NCBI GenBank assembly: GCA_026119855.1
Contig: JAOWBW010000324.1
Coordinates: 1-64,000 of the forward strand
Source of the DNA: Campanula takesimana
Taxonomy: Eukaryota > Streptophyta > Magnoliopsida > Asterales > Campanulaceae
DNA length: 64,000 bases
Direction of reading: 5' to 3'
Shown here: in pieces, positions 35,843 through 48,096 of the stretch
How the letters are laid out: every line of letters starts with the position of its first letter
How positions within the stretch are numbered: the first letter of the stretch is position 1
Notes under the pieces: model-generated
Told to the model about the DNA's origin: nothing
What the model saw: only the letters and a program-made list of their open reading frames with translations
The model's database searches: none
Translations under genes and position numbers: made by a program

Positions 35843-38800
35843 CTAGTCTACTTCATCTGCAACAGAACCCCTTGCAGCAGCAGCATCAGCATCATCTGCG
35901 GTTTGGTTCTGAACGGTTTGAGCGTCTTGAGCAGCTTGTTCTTCTGCAACTTGAGCATCAACAGCGGGGGCGTTTTGATCAACATTTCTAGAACCAGATC
36001 CACGGGTGGTTTCAAAAAAAAAGTCAGCTGCACGAAGCCGAACTTCAGTTGGTTCACCAATCTTTGATTCAATTGCAGCGGCTTGCTTGATAAGTTTCCC
36101 GGTTCTATGCAGGATAAGTTCTGAAGAATCAAGTGCATGCTGAGCCAGAATGTCAAGTTTCTCAACAACAGATTGAAGTGTTGCATCAACGGCTTGAAAC
36201 TTTAAGTTGCAAAGATCATTGTTGGTTCTGACAAGATCTTGAAGAGCCAGTTGATTTTCCAAGATTAAGTTCAGTCTCTCATCTAGCTGTTGTTGTCTTG
36301 ACCTATCATCAAATCTCTCATTCACCCTCTCCCCCTTAATGGCATCAAGATCAGATTGTAAAGTGAGGAGATGAGTGTCAAACCGAGAAGTGGCGGTTTG
36401 CTGATGAACTTGAATATTCCTAACCGTATCTATTAAATCAGCGGTTGTAGCATGAAGGGGTAGAATTGGATAGGAAGGAATTGAAGAGGGCGGTTCATCA
36501 GAAGGAGTGTAGTCAGGAATGTGCTCATCACTAGAAGTATCATCATCAGAAATTTGGATGGCATCATCAGACTGATGGGATGAAGAAGGCAGTTTGGCTT
36601 TACCTTTCAAGAGAATGTGTGCCTCCTCTAAAGTTTCACCCATAGAAACCCTAATGGCGGTTTCAAGTTCTATGGGATCAAAAGGAAGAAAAAAATAATA
36701 GGGAATGATTTCGGTTTGAGGAGGAGAAGGAGGAGGAGGAGGAGAAGGAAAAGCAACATATCTCATATATTCATCATAGAGAAAAATGGAAGGAGAAGGC
36801 ACAAGGAATAATCTATAGAGATTGGGAATGCAGAGACAATCAAAGAATAGAAAGAATTGGGAGGCAAGAGTAGGATCCATGAGTACCTGATAGGCAATCT
36901 CACCCATCAACTGATCTGCAATAGAAAGAATTATTTTTTCAACTGCGGCTTCCATCTCATCCTTGGGAAAAATAGCATAGGGGTTAGGGCGGCCAGCCTT
37001 CAAGAATCGGTCTTCGGCTTTGGCGGCGGCACGAGCATGGGCTCCAGCCCTTCTTTCCCTAGAGGTTTCAGTCTTGAACCGCTTCAGATATCTTGCTAAG
37101 TCAGCAGCATTCTTTCGTTTCTTTGTCTTCGGTTTAATGAATGAAACCGATGGCGGAGCAGATGGTGAAACTGAAGACTGAGCTATCGGTTGGACCGACG
37201 TAGAAACTGAAGGTTGAGCAGATGAAATAACTGGTGAAGGTTGAACCGCTGCAGCATATGGTAAGTCTGGAGATGAAGATGGAGTATGTTCTGGTGAATC
37301 AAAATCCAGCTTTCTTTTAAGTGAAGGAGGAGAGACCTCAACCAACATTGGGTCAATACCTGCCTTTCTTATCTCAGCTCTTTCTCTTAGCTCTTTTGCA
37401 AATTCACCCAAGTGGTGAATGATCCCTTTTATAGTCAGCCTCACTAAAGTCAATAGCTCCTGGTGGCCTTGACTGCCAATGTTCCACATAATCACTTTTC
37501 TTCACCAACTTTCTCTTCTTCTTTGGCGGTTGAACCTCAAGAACTTCATCATCTTGCTCAGGTTCACCAAGTGCCTCAGACATGTCAGTCTGCTCAGGCA
37601 ATGCTACAGCCTCAAACTCATCGGTTTGCTCAGGCTGAACCGCAATGGTAGATACAGCGGTTTGTTCAACAGGAACCGCATCCTCAGACACTTCGGTCTG
37701 CTCAGGATGGGTTTGGGAGGAGGGTTTGCGGTTTGGGAAGGCTTTGAAAATTTCAGCCAACTGTTCTTTAGAGAATTGAACAGATGGCGGTTTAGAAGAG
37801 TAAGGTTTAGGAGGAGAAGGGATAGGAAGGAAAAGATGAGGTGAAGGGATGAGTTCTGGAATGGATTTAGCTTTGGCTGCTTTAAGAGAAGCGGCATCCA
37901 TAGCAAAATTAATGGATTTCTCCACATTTTGATGTAATGGAGAGAGGGGTTTAACTTGAGGTTTGGGAATTGAGGGTTTAGAAGTGATGGGTTTGGAAAG
38001 GGTAGGAGATAGTCTGATGGGGGGAAAAGAGGTTGAAGAAGATGAAGGTTTTGATGTCGGTTTGGATAAGGGTTTGGAAGGCGGTTTGGATAAGTCTGAT
38101 CTTGTAATAACAGAAGGGATTTGAGCAGTTCCCTTTTTCTTCCTTAGAGCAGCGGTTTCCTTGGGACGAGCCGCAGGAATAGACCGAACTGCAGGCTCCC
38201 CCTCATCCGCAGACTCCCCCTCAGCCTGTACCGCGGTCTGAGCTAACTGACTTAACCCCAGACGGTTTAAAGTAGCAGTTTGACCTTCATTTCTTAGCAT
38301 CGTAGCATGGGCCTGATCAGCAATGGCACCAGCATACGGTTTCCTAGATTTGTTGAGCCGAGCCTCAGGAAATGGGCCACGTTCGGCTTCAGGAAGAGGG
38401 TCCTCATTCCAAACTGTTTGAGCGTACCGCCATCCAAATGCGGTTCTGAAGGCGTCAATTTTTGATAATCCAAAGAGAGACTTTTCAATTGTATCCAACC
38501 AATAGTCCTTGTTTTCAGCAGAGAACTTGAAAAAAATCAGTATCTTGATGCAGAAACTTAGTCAGCAACCTGCAATGAGTTCTGACCTTGGATTTTCCAG
38601 CGGCTTTAGCAGCATGGAGGCAGTTTAAAGCATTTATGATCTCCTTCATCACAACCTTAGGCCATTGCAGTTTCTTCCCTTTAAGAATGGCCACACAGTA
38701 AGCATACTGTTCACTTGTAAAGTTGTTGTGGTTTCCATTCTTGCACATGACTCCAGAATCCATCAATTCATATAGATGAGCCATCACCTCTCCAAAATCC

Positions 38801-39889
38801 TTTTTGGAGGAATTCTTGGTGGAGAAAGAATTAACTCCAATCAGCTCCATTGTAGTATTGCTTATAAGTTCCGGTTTTATCCCCATAACTCCAGAGTTCT
38901 CAAGACCAGCTAGAACTGCAATCTTGGAAGCGGTTAGGATCACTTCTTTGCCACAGACGGTGGACTTGATAGCATCTTCAAATTTTATTTCTCCGGATTC
39001 CAGATCCCTTATCGGTTCTCCTCTTACATCTAGTAAGGCAGCCTTCGTGGAGATCCCATTCTCAAAGAATTCGGCGCAGATAATTGTAACGAACTGCAGT
39101 TCATCCATAAGAAACAAAGGTAGCAGTTTTGCATCATTCAGCAGTTTGAGGAGCTTCCTTCCAACTGTATCTTGTTTAATTTCATCCTCAAGAATCCTAG
39201 AACCGGGAACAAAGTTTGAGGGATCCTGAAATATTTTCTTAGTTAGAAATAGCTTAAAGAATGATAGTTTGAATCCTTAAGCAAACCGCGGTTTGATTAA
39301 GTACTACAAACTATAACAAGGAATCCTAACAATGAAAACATGCGGTTCAAGGAGAGTAAGGGTAAAAATGTAAAAACAAAGAATGAAGGAACAGTGAAGG
39401 CAAAATGAATCAAAGAGGGAAAATTTTGAAAAAGAGTTTGAATGCATGAAGAACACGAAGAACAGAGTATGAATATGCAAAACAAAATCTTAACCAAAAT
39501 ATGGAAAAACTATACCAAATGATCACAAAGGGAAGATTCTAACAAAGTTCTAAATAAACTAAGACAAATAACAACACATGAACCCAGAATCTGCAAAATT
39601 TCGCAAGAACACCAAATGACCCCAAAATTGAGTTTGCTCAAAATTGAACACAAATCTTAAAACAAAGTAATCAAACAGTATATTTAAGTAAATGCGAGCA
39701 CAAACCAACCAAGAAATTGAAGAAAAAGCATAAAATGATCAAAGGAAGATGAACAAGCTTTTAAGCTTCAACAATGGCGGATAAATGAAATATACTGAGT
39801 TAGGGTTCAGAATTTCATACCATATCAGGCTTCGATGGTTTGGACGATGTAGAAGAAGAAGCAAGATCAATTGATTTCTTTGGTGCCAT
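35843..39889 (-). pseudogene. Element B third ORF: spliced, probably nuclear protein
   Basis: Exon 1 (39889-39821) encodes MAPKKSIDLASSSTSSKPSK and ends at a good donor (ATG then GTATGAA). Exon 2 begins at 39225 after TTTTCAG, in the same phase, and runs to a stop at 35843. Two one-base shifts, in a T run near 38527 and a G run near 37397, break the frame as read. The total length fits about 1,150 codons. The N-terminal third is globular (ELISNTTMELIGVNSF region). The middle is rich in Ser-Lys-Pro and in acidic EQTD-type repeats and ends in a basic cluster PPKKKRKLVKK (37497-37529), like a classical nuclear import signal. The C-terminal part has a UIM-like helix, a SIM-like motif and coiled-coil-like stretches. 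There is no signal peptide and only one modestly hydrophobic stretch, so an envelope role is not supported. Function unknown. Confidence 0.78.
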
Positions 39890-40483
39890 TAAAAAAAAAT
39901 TTGTTTAAGTACGAAAATTTTGAGTGAGAACAGAGAGAGAGAGGAGTGCGTACAGAAGAGAGAGAAAGGGTTTTTGCTAAAAAGAGTAGGAAGGTAAAAA
40001 GATAAATTGAAAAATGGTTTGTCTTTTATACTCAATTAACCACCTCGGGTAGTGGAGCGGGCATGACGGCTGAAGGAAACTCAACGGTCAGTGTACCTGT
40101 CGATTCGCATTCAATGCGGTAGGGATAATTGCAAAAAGGTCCTTAAAGAATGAAGTGACATAAAGTAGGGACTAAAATGCAATTTCATACCTGAGCGGTT
40201 TTGAGTAAACCGACTTACCTTTTCCTCATTATCAGTTTTGATGAAACTGATATCTTTCAGATCTATCTTCGGTTTCAGTAGAGAAACCGAAACCTTGCTT
40301 TGACAATTCGGTTTGAATAAAACTGAAATTGTTCTACTTTACTCTTCGGTTTAAGTGGAATCTTTAGCCAAACCATTTTGTTGCGGTTTTATAGATTGAA
40401 CCGTAAGCTATTTGCATTTTCTTAATAGAGCCAAGATACTTAACAAAAATTATTAGAACAAGAATAAATAGGCATGAATTATA
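39890..40483 (-). other. Element B spacer between pol and third ORF
   Basis: About 590 bp, non-coding. The part 40190-40410 has eight CGGTT/AACCG motifs. A promoter for the third ORF might lie here, but no clear TATA box is recognised. Confidence 0.55.
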
Positions 40484-43400
40484 TTAAGTAAGTTCCAGCA
40501 TACCCATTTCTCCTCGTAAATGAAAGAACCTAGAATTTTCAAGCGGTTTGGTGAGAATATCTGCAATTTGATCGTCGGTTCCCACCTTTGCTAGAAAAAT
40601 GTTCTTCTTTTCAACATGATCTTTGAGGAAATGATATCTTATGTCAATGTGCTTGGTTTTTGAGTGTTGTACTGGATTGTTGGAGATTGATATTGCTGCA
40701 GTACTATCACAGTAGATAGGGCAGTTCTTCTCAAATACTTCATAGTCTTCCAACTGCTGTTTCATCCAGAGAATTTGAGAGCAGCAGCTTCCAGCCGCAA
40801 TATATTCAGCTTCAGCGGTTGAGACTGAAACCGATGCTTGTTTCTTGTTGGACCATGATACAAGCCGCGTTCCAAGGAACTGACAAGTACCACTTGTGCT
40901 CTTTCTGCTTATCTTACATGCTGCAAAGTCAGCATCTGAATAACCTAATAGATCAAATGAAGATTCTTTGGAGTACCAAAGTCCAAGGTTAACAGATCCA
41001 CACAAATATCTAATAATTCTTTTAACAGCAATAAGATGAGATTCTCTAGGATCAGCTTGAAATCTAGCACAAACACAAACACTGAACATGATATCTGGCC
41101 TACTAGCAGTTAAGCAAAGTAAAGAACCAATCATACCTCGGTAGAGAGTCTGATCAACTTTCTTACCTCGTTCATCTTGATCCAAACTGCAGGCCTTTTG
41201 CATTGGGGTATCAACTGGCTTAGCGGTTTCAAGCCCAAATTTCTTGATCAAATCTTTGGTATATTTGGCTTGGTTGATAAAGATTCCATCATGACATTGC
41301 TTGATTTGGAGTCCAAGAAAGAATGTCAACTCTCCCATCATACTCATCTCAAATTTACCTTTCATAAGCTTCTCAAACTTAACACACATAGTCTCATTAG
41401 TAGAACCGAAAATAATATCATCAACATATATTTGAACTAATAATGAATGACCTTTGTGTTTAGCAATAAATAGGGTTGTATCAATTTTACCTCTAGAGAA
41501 GCCTTGTTCAATAAGAAATTTAGATAGAGTGTCATACCATGCTCTTGGAGCTTGTTTGAGTCCATACAAGGCCTTCTTGAGCTTGAAGACATGATTAGGA
41601 TATTTGTTGTCTTCAAATCCTGGTGGTTGAGCTACATAAACTTCTTCTTGTAGTTCACCATTCAGAAATGCACTCTTCACATCCATTTGATATAACTTGA
41701 ATTTCTTGAAGGAGGCATAGGTCAGGAACAATCTAATGGCTTTAAGTCTGGCTACAAGGGCAAAGGTTTCATCATAATCAATCCCTTCCTCTTGCCTATA
41801 ACCTTGAGCAACCAACCTTGCTTTGTTTCTTGTAATAGTACCATTTTCATCCATCTTATTTCTGTATACCCATTTTGTTCCAATTACAGTGTGATCTCTG
41901 GGCCTTGGAACTAGAGTCCAAACTCTGCATCTTTCAAACTGATTAAGCTCTTCTTGCATTGCAGCTACCCAGCTTGGATCACTTAGAGCTTCATCTACCT
42001 TCCTCGGTTCCATCTGAGATAACAGTGCGGTTGAGAACAAACTGTGGTTATCTCTATGAGTTAAGCTTCCTCTTGTTTGAACACCAGAACTGATAGGACC
42101 TATAACATTAGTTGTTGGATGGTCTCTATGCTCATTGATTTCTGGTGGGAGGTCTTCATAAACCACTATTTCTTGAAGATTTTCCAGAGGAGGCTCTTCT
42201 TGATATTCATTGAAATCTTCATTGAAGGTGATGTTTGGAACTGGATCAACGGTTTGAATGGGATTAGAAGAATGCGGTTCTACAGCAACACCTTCGGTTT
42301 GATTTGGAGCGGCTGGAGAACCTGATGGAGCGGTTTGAGTAGGTTGGTCATTTGCGGTTGCATGATTAGGGTAAGATGTACCTGTCTCAAAACCACTAAA
42401 ATCATCAGCAACATTTGGAGCCATATGTGGCTCAAGAAGATTATGTTCATCAAATGTAACATGGACTGATTCTACAATTTTTAAAGATGTCTTATTGAAA
42501 CAACGAAATGCTTTGGAGTGTTTTGAATAACCAACAAAAATACCTTCATCGGCCTTAGCATCAAATTTACCTCGATGTTCTTTGCCATTGTACAAGATGT
42601 AGCACTTGCATCCAAATATCTTGAAGAATGCAATGTTGGGTGATCTGCCTCTCCACAATTCATAAGGAGTCTTGTTGTGAACTTTGATGATTAGGGAGCG
42701 GTTCTGGGTGAAACATGCGGTATTGACAGCTTCGGCCCAGAAGTATTTGGGAAGCTTTGCTTCTGCAATCATGGTCTTCCCGGCTTCAATCAAAGTCCTG
42801 TTCTTTCTTTCTACAACTCCATTCTGTTGTGGAACCCCAGCGGCAGAGAAGTTATGATCAATTCCATGATCATCACAATATTGGGAAACACCATTGTTTG
42901 TAAATTCGGTTCCATTATCTGAACGCACGGCAACAATGTCATCCAATTTCTGAGTTTGGAGCTGTCTAAAGAGAGCGGTTACGATGCCATAAGTATCATC
43001 TTTAGAGGCCATCATTTCCACCCATGTATATCTTGAATAATCATCAACCACCACAAGTGTATAGCGGTTTCCTCCTATACTGGCGGTTGGGACAGGTCCA
43101 AATAAATCCATGTGCAGCAGTTGCAAACAGCAGTTCGTTGAAGGTACAGTTTTACAAGGAAATGACTGTTTGGGCTGCTTTCCAAGCTGGCATGCTTTAC
43201 ACTTTTCATCATGATGGTCAGCCACTTTGGGTAGTCCTTTTACTAGACCATCCCTGTGCAGTTTTGCTAGATACTTGAAGTTCAAGTGGCTGAGCCGCTT
43301 ATGCCATAACCAGCTGCTTTCACTTATATTTTTGGCTACAAAACAGAGGTCAGCAATAGAAACAATATTGCTTAAATCTATCATATAAACATCACCTGTT

Positions 43401-43762
43401 CTGTTGCCAGTCAGTAGAGTGACTCCAGAGGAAGCATCTTTGATATAACAGCTAGTCGATGTGAAGATGCAGTTCATTCGTTTGTCACAAAACTGAGATA
43501 TGGAGAGAAGGTTGTGCTTGAGTCCTTCTACTAGTGACACATTTTCAATAGTCACCTTTCCTCGTTTGATTGCTCCATATCCTACTGTTTCTCCTTTCTT
43601 GTTGTTACCAAACACTACTGGGGGACCTTTCATTTGGATGAAACTGCAGAGTAGTTCGGAATCTCCAGTCATGTGTCGTGAGCATCCACTATCCAAATAC
43701 CAGAGGTCCTTCTTCTTCTTAGCGGTTCCAGCCATAAAACATGAAATCTGAAAAATAAACAT
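40484..43762 (-). CDS. pol: Element B Pol polyprotein (protease, integrase, RT, RNase H)
   Basis: An uninterrupted 1,092-codon frame. In order: protease (DLWYLDSGCSRHMTGD, near residue 20), GAG-pre-integrase zinc segment (HKRLSHLNFKYLAKLH, then CKACQLGK), integrase core with acidic residues in HMDLFGP, RSDNGTEF and GVVERKNRT, reverse transcriptase (QMDVKSAFLNGELQEE and catalytic YVDDIIFGST), RNase H (GYSDADFAACK, STAEAEYIA, YCDSTAAISI) and an end HLRGEMGMLELT. It lies in a different frame from gag, separated by 38 bp, so expression would need frameshifting, splicing or re-initiation. The real N-terminus may be further in than the first ATG. Active if supplied with Gag. Confidence 0.93.
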   Translation of the reverse strand: MFIFQISCFMAGTAKKKKDLWYLDSGCSRHMTGDSELLCSFIQMKGPPVVFGNNKKGETVGYGAIKRGKVTIENVSLVEGLKHNLLSISQFCDKRMNCIFTSTSCYIKDASSGVTLLTGNRTGDVYMIDLSNIVSIADLCFVAKNISESSWLWHKRLSHLNFKYLAKLHRDGLVKGLPKVADHHDEKCKACQLGKQPKQSFPCKTVPSTNCCLQLLHMDLFGPVPTASIGGNRYTLVVVDDYSRYTWVEMMASKDDTYGIVTALFRQLQTQKLDDIVAVRSDNGTEFTNNGVSQYCDDHGIDHNFSAAGVPQQNGVVERKNRTLIEAGKTMIAEAKLPKYFWAEAVNTACFTQNRSLIIKVHNKTPYELWRGRSPNIAFFKIFGCKCYILYNGKEHRGKFDAKADEGIFVGYSKHSKAFRCFNKTSLKIVESVHVTFDEHNLLEPHMAPNVADDFSGFETGTSYPNHATANDQPTQTAPSGSPAAPNQTEGVAVEPHSSNPIQTVDPVPNITFNEDFNEYQEEPPLENLQEIVVYEDLPPEINEHRDHPTTNVIGPISSGVQTRGSLTHRDNHSLFSTALLSQMEPRKVDEALSDPSWVAAMQEELNQFERCRVWTLVPRPRDHTVIGTKWVYRNKMDENGTITRNKARLVAQGYRQEEGIDYDETFALVARLKAIRLFLTYASFKKFKLYQMDVKSAFLNGELQEEVYVAQPPGFEDNKYPNHVFKLKKALYGLKQAPRAWYDTLSKFLIEQGFSRGKIDTTLFIAKHKGHSLLVQIYVDDIIFGSTNETMCVKFEKLMKGKFEMSMMGELTFFLGLQIKQCHDGIFINQAKYTKDLIKKFGLETAKPVDTPMQKACSLDQDERGKKVDQTLYRGMIGSLLCLTASRPDIMFSVCVCARFQADPRESHLIAVKRIIRYLCGSVNLGLWYSKESSFDLLGYSDADFAACKISRKSTSGTCQFLGTRLVSWSNKKQASVSVSTAEAEYIAAGSCCSQILWMKQQLEDYEVFEKNCPIYCDSTAAISISNNPVQHSKTKHIDIRYHFLKDHVEKKNIFLAKVGTDDQIADILTKPLENSRFFHLRGEMGMLELT

Positions 43763-43800
43763 GAAAGGTTTTGGTCCCCCTTATTCCTTGGGTCCTAGGG

Positions 43801-46200
43801 TTAGCAGCTTTTTGGGACCCACACTTGTTTGACCTTAGGATTTTTACGTCCCTTGGCATTGGGTGTGAATCTTAAAAGACAATGACCGGCACTATGACCA
43901 AAATCAGCACAAATAGCACAGTGAATAAATCCAGGTTTTGGTTGCGGTTTTACAAACCCTTTACTGACCTTCGGTTTCTCATGTTTTACTGGGTCAGCGG
44001 TTTTGGCTTTAACAAAGATTACCTTCTTGAGCTCAACCTTCTTCTTAGGTGCGGCTTTAGGGAAAATGATAGGAATTTCCTTAAACCGACTAGGAGCGGT
44101 TTCATCACTCAATACTTCCTTGGTTGCCTCAGCTGCTATGGATTTCTCTTTCCACTTTGAATCTCTCCCAGTCTGGTTTTTAGGGTACTCAAAGAAATAA
44201 TTTTGCCTTTTAATTTCTTGTTTTGAGCCCTTTTTACCAGCATGATTAACCTTAGGAATTTCTTTGATTTGTTCAGTAGGTTTCACACCACCTTCGGCAC
44301 AAAGACAAGGACACTTACACCCATCATCGGTTTTAAACCCCAATCCACTTTTATCCGAAGTAGGAATTTGTGAATTTAGGATTTGTTCCACGGTGACACC
44401 AGACTTAGTCCATACATCGGTCACTTTTTGAAGGTTATCCCTTTGTACGGTAAGATCATGGATTTGGGTGATAAGTACCTCGGTTCTGTCCTTCAGATAG
44501 CGGTTTTCATCCACAATAGTAGATATCCCAGCAATTTGGAGCTTGAGGTTTTCAATTTCCTCCTTGTGGGATTTACATACACGTTGGGATTCTTCAAGTT
44601 CCGCAGCCATTAGTTTATATGCCTTTTTAAGTACAGTGTGTTGTTGACATATAATATTTGCACGTTCTAGTACCTGGTCATCCTGACTTTGGTCTGCTTG
44701 AACCTCGGGAGTGTAGTTTGTTGTTGTAGGAGCTTTGCTTGATCTAGCCTCAGGAGTTTTAGGTGAAACTGACTTCATTTGTTGTTTTGGCAGTGGAAGG
44801 CTTTCGTCAATTTCAATTCTTTCTTCAAATCCCATGAGACAGAGATTAGCAGTTTCTTCATCATCACTTTCATCTGAGTCTGAACCCATCCATGTCAGCG
44901 GTTGATCTCCTTAGTCAGCTACCATTCCTCTTCTTTTCACGAATTTCTTGTTGAATGGTTTCTTTGCTGGCGCGGCTTCATACCTCGGTTTGGGAAAACT
45001 TGAAGCAAAGTGACCTGGCTGTCTGCAGTTATAACAAACCAAGTCATCCCTTGTCTTGGGATCTGCAGTTTTGTTGAATCTGGTTGGAGGGACAAACTTT
45101 GCTTGGCCTTTGGATGGAAATTGAGATCTATTGTTTTTCCTGAACTTGGTGTATTTCTTCACATACAAAGCAAATTCTTCATCATCCATTTCATCAAAAT
45201 CAACTTGAGTAGAACTTGAGGATTGTGATCCTACACTCTGAGCATAAGAACTTTGAGGAGGAGTGTAGGATTAATGAGACTACTGATAAGATTGATAAGA
45301 TTGAGGATATGGTTGATGTGATTGAGGATAGGATTGGTGAGACTGTTGGTAATATTCAGAAGGTGCGGTTTGAGGATTATATCTAGGAACATTTTGGTCA
45401 GGAGGAGCGGTTTGCAAGTGAAGGTGAGGAGCGGTTTGATAATGGTCTGGATTGTAGACAGGAGATGAGGTATTGTTGAAAGCAGCTAGAGAGAGGGTCT
45501 TAAATCTGCTTTCGGTTTCATGAACCTCTTCAAGCTTAAATTCAAAAACCTTCAGCATGGCATACAAGTGTCGAAGATCAAGAGCTTCCAAGTCCTTGTT
45601 GTCTTCAATGTTAGTAGTTTTGATCAGCCATTTGCTACCAAGAGCTTGCATGAATCTCATGTTCAAATCTGTATTAGAGTAGACATGACCAACAGAAAAA
45701 CACACATTAACAATATCAATAAACCTCTCATAGCATTGTCTAAGAGATTCCTTAGGATCTTTAACAAAATAGTCAAAGAGTCTTCTCTGTTGATAGAGGC
45801 GGTTCTTCTTGGTATCTGAATCTCCTTCCAGAAAGTCAACTATAGCATCCCAGGTAGCCTTTGCGGTTTTGCAGTGAAGCACCTTAGAATGAGTCCTCAG
45901 GTCAATAGCTGACACTAGCATGGACATAGCTCTTCCATCAAAATCCACATTGATGCGGTCTGCATCAGTCCATTCACTTTCTAATTTCTTAACTTCAGCT
46001 TCTTCTCCTGCGGTTCCTGCACGAGGATTAGCTTTCATAGGAACATATGGTCCATCAGTAACCGCGGTCCACAGTCTACGATCACATGAAATCATGTGTT
46101 TCATCATCCTATCTTTCCAAAAGATAAAACTATCTTCATCCAGAATCGGTAAGTGATTCGAATTGGATGTTTGCATCATATGGGTGTTTGTGTTTGCCAT
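43801..46200 (-). pseudogene. Element B Gag with nonsense breaks
   Basis: The frame starts at MANTNTHMMQ (46200). It carries a copia Gag domain (WKDRMMKHMISCDRRLWTAV, then KTAKATWDAIVDFLEG) and a Gln/Pro/Tyr-rich stretch. Three in-frame stops interrupt it (TAG at 45280, TAA six bases further on, TAA at 44911). The nucleocapsid CCHC box CYNCRQPGHFASSF has Phe where the last Cys is expected. The 44889-43801 part has an acidic SDSDESDDEE stretch, a long coiled-coil-like segment and a second zinc knuckle (CAICADFGHSAGHC). It ends VKQVWVPKSC. This long C-terminal extension of Gag is usual for Sireviruses. Confidence 0.87.
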
Positions 46201-46250
46201 TGGATCAGCACCCAAGCGGTTAAGCTTGTAAAAACAAGTTTGGTGGATAA

Positions 46251-46262
46251 GCTCTGATACCA
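46251..46262 (-). other. Element B primer-binding site
   Basis: Minus strand TGGTATCAGAGC, two bases from the LTR end; initiator methionine tRNA type. Confidence 0.92.
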
Positions 46263-46264
46263 CT

Positions 46265-46795
46265 TGTTGGTCCCAGAGGGCAACAAGGGTATAGAACCGC
46301 TAGAGGGGGGGTGAATAGCGGTCCGAAACTTTTTCGAAAATACCCTTAAAATCAACCGAGTACTTATCAGTTTGGCCAACTGCGGTTCAAAGCACAAGAA
46401 CCGAACTGATAAAATGCACAGTGGAGTTTGCGGTTTTGGCCAAATATGTTAGTTAAAGAGTTGGGAAGTTTGACTCGGGTTGAGAAAACACTATGATGCA
46501 ACAGAATAGTTAAACTTAAGGTTTAAAGGAAAACACAATTCATCTTTCAAGTCATTTCGTATATGGAAGCAAGTTCAAGACCACAAACAAGAAAGATAAA
46601 TATCAAGACAGAAAATAAAGATCCAACACACAAATTGAAGAGGTTCGTTCTTAAATGAACTACGTCCTCTACCTAGATGGTTAGTCTAGGATTTTCTAAT
46701 AGCTATGAGACTTGTATTAATTTAGAGGAGGTTTTACAAGATGAATCTAAACTCTAAACAATAAGTCTAACCTAAGCTATAATAACAACCGGTGT
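46265..46795 (-). repeat. Element B 5' LTR, first part (interrupted by A)
   Basis: It matches 33912-34442. The match resumes at 55584 after element A; the last five bases GGTGT are the target duplication of A. Confidence 0.95.
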
Positions 46796-47989
46796 TGTCG
46801 CGCCCTAGACCCGTGGTCCTACTTGGCCCCACGCTCGGGACACGATTGGAAGACGTTATAAAACTCTTTAGAAAATTTTTCGAAATATACTTTTAGAAAG
46901 TGGAACAAAAACACACTTGAAGTTCAAAGACTTCACTTAACTTGAAACAAACTTTTACAAACATTTTCACAACGAAAGTACTTAGCCCGAAGGCTTACAA
47001 ACTTTTAAACAAATGTACATATATCAACCTTTACCAAAATAGATGGAACCATAAGAAAGTACGGGTACTCTACCCAAAGGGTTTACATTTACATAATGTA
47101 ACCTTCAACAAAACAAGTCCCAACTCTTACCAAACGAACGTCCTCCCGTGCCGAGTGTCCTATCCCCTGGACCCGCCTTTATCTAAAACAGTAAACAAAT
47201 AAGGGTGAGAATAAATCTCAGTAAGCTACTAAAATGCAACTACGTTACATGCTGATGTGATGATCATAAAGAACAATATCAACAGTAATCATATAGCATA
47301 TAGCACATAACATCATGTTATATATCACATTGCCCACACTCCGGTGGATACCAAGCCAAGGTTTACCCAATAACCATAACTGATGAGAATACCATCTGAG
47401 AAACCCATCAGAGAAAACCATCTGAACAGCATAAATAGCTGAAGCCGTCGGGATCCCGAAAACCAAACCATACCAATAGAACCAAGTAACCAGAGAGGGA
47501 AATATGACACAAAGTCATAACCCAAATACTCACCAAAGGGAGCAATTCATCCCATCCAAGGCCAATCTGGACTGGGGAAACTAAAAGGCACAGTGGACAT
47601 CTTATAGTGAACTTGGCTTGTGTGCCACTATAATTCTCCCACCGCCTGACTCATAAGCTCCAATGGAAAACCTTATAGTGGACTTACCTGTACCACTATA
47701 ATTCTTCCATTGGCTGACTCCACAACAAGACCAGCTGGACCTTTACAAAAGCACAGTAATGAATACTTGCTAAACAAAACCCGGGGCATTTAATCCAAGA
47801 AGGAACTAAGCCAAATACATCACAAGATGCACACAAAGAATCCTTATAAAGAGTCCATAAAAAGGACATTTAATCCATTACTAACATTCCACAACAATCA
47901 TCTAAGTACTTTAGGACACTACCCAAAAACTAGACCAAGGTTGATCTCTAAACTCCTTAATTGAAAACTCTAAACTTTTTCAGACAACT

Positions 47990-48096
47990 GGGCGGTCGCC
48001 CAAACAGGGCTGTGCGGCTGCCCAAAATGCTCTGTCCCAAGAAGAAAACCCTTCAGATAGATGTGCGGCCGCACACCCATTTTTGGGCGGCCGCCC
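47990..48096. repeat. GC-rich palindromic module in A 3' LTR
   Basis: Four motifs: GGGCGGTCGCCC, GTGCGGCTGCCC, the perfect palindrome TGTGCGGCCGCACA and the perfect palindrome GGGCGGCCGCCC. They lie 784-890 bp from the LTR 5' end. Confidence 0.88.

Noticed and set aside
35843..39889. Envelope protein in B
   Set aside because: The position fits, but there is no signal peptide or clear transmembrane helix. The weakly hydrophobic stretch near LASQFFLFFDCLCIPNLY is short and interrupted.
42077..44200. Plus-strand ORFs inside B gag and pol
   Set aside because: They are antisense shadows of recognised domains on the minus strand.
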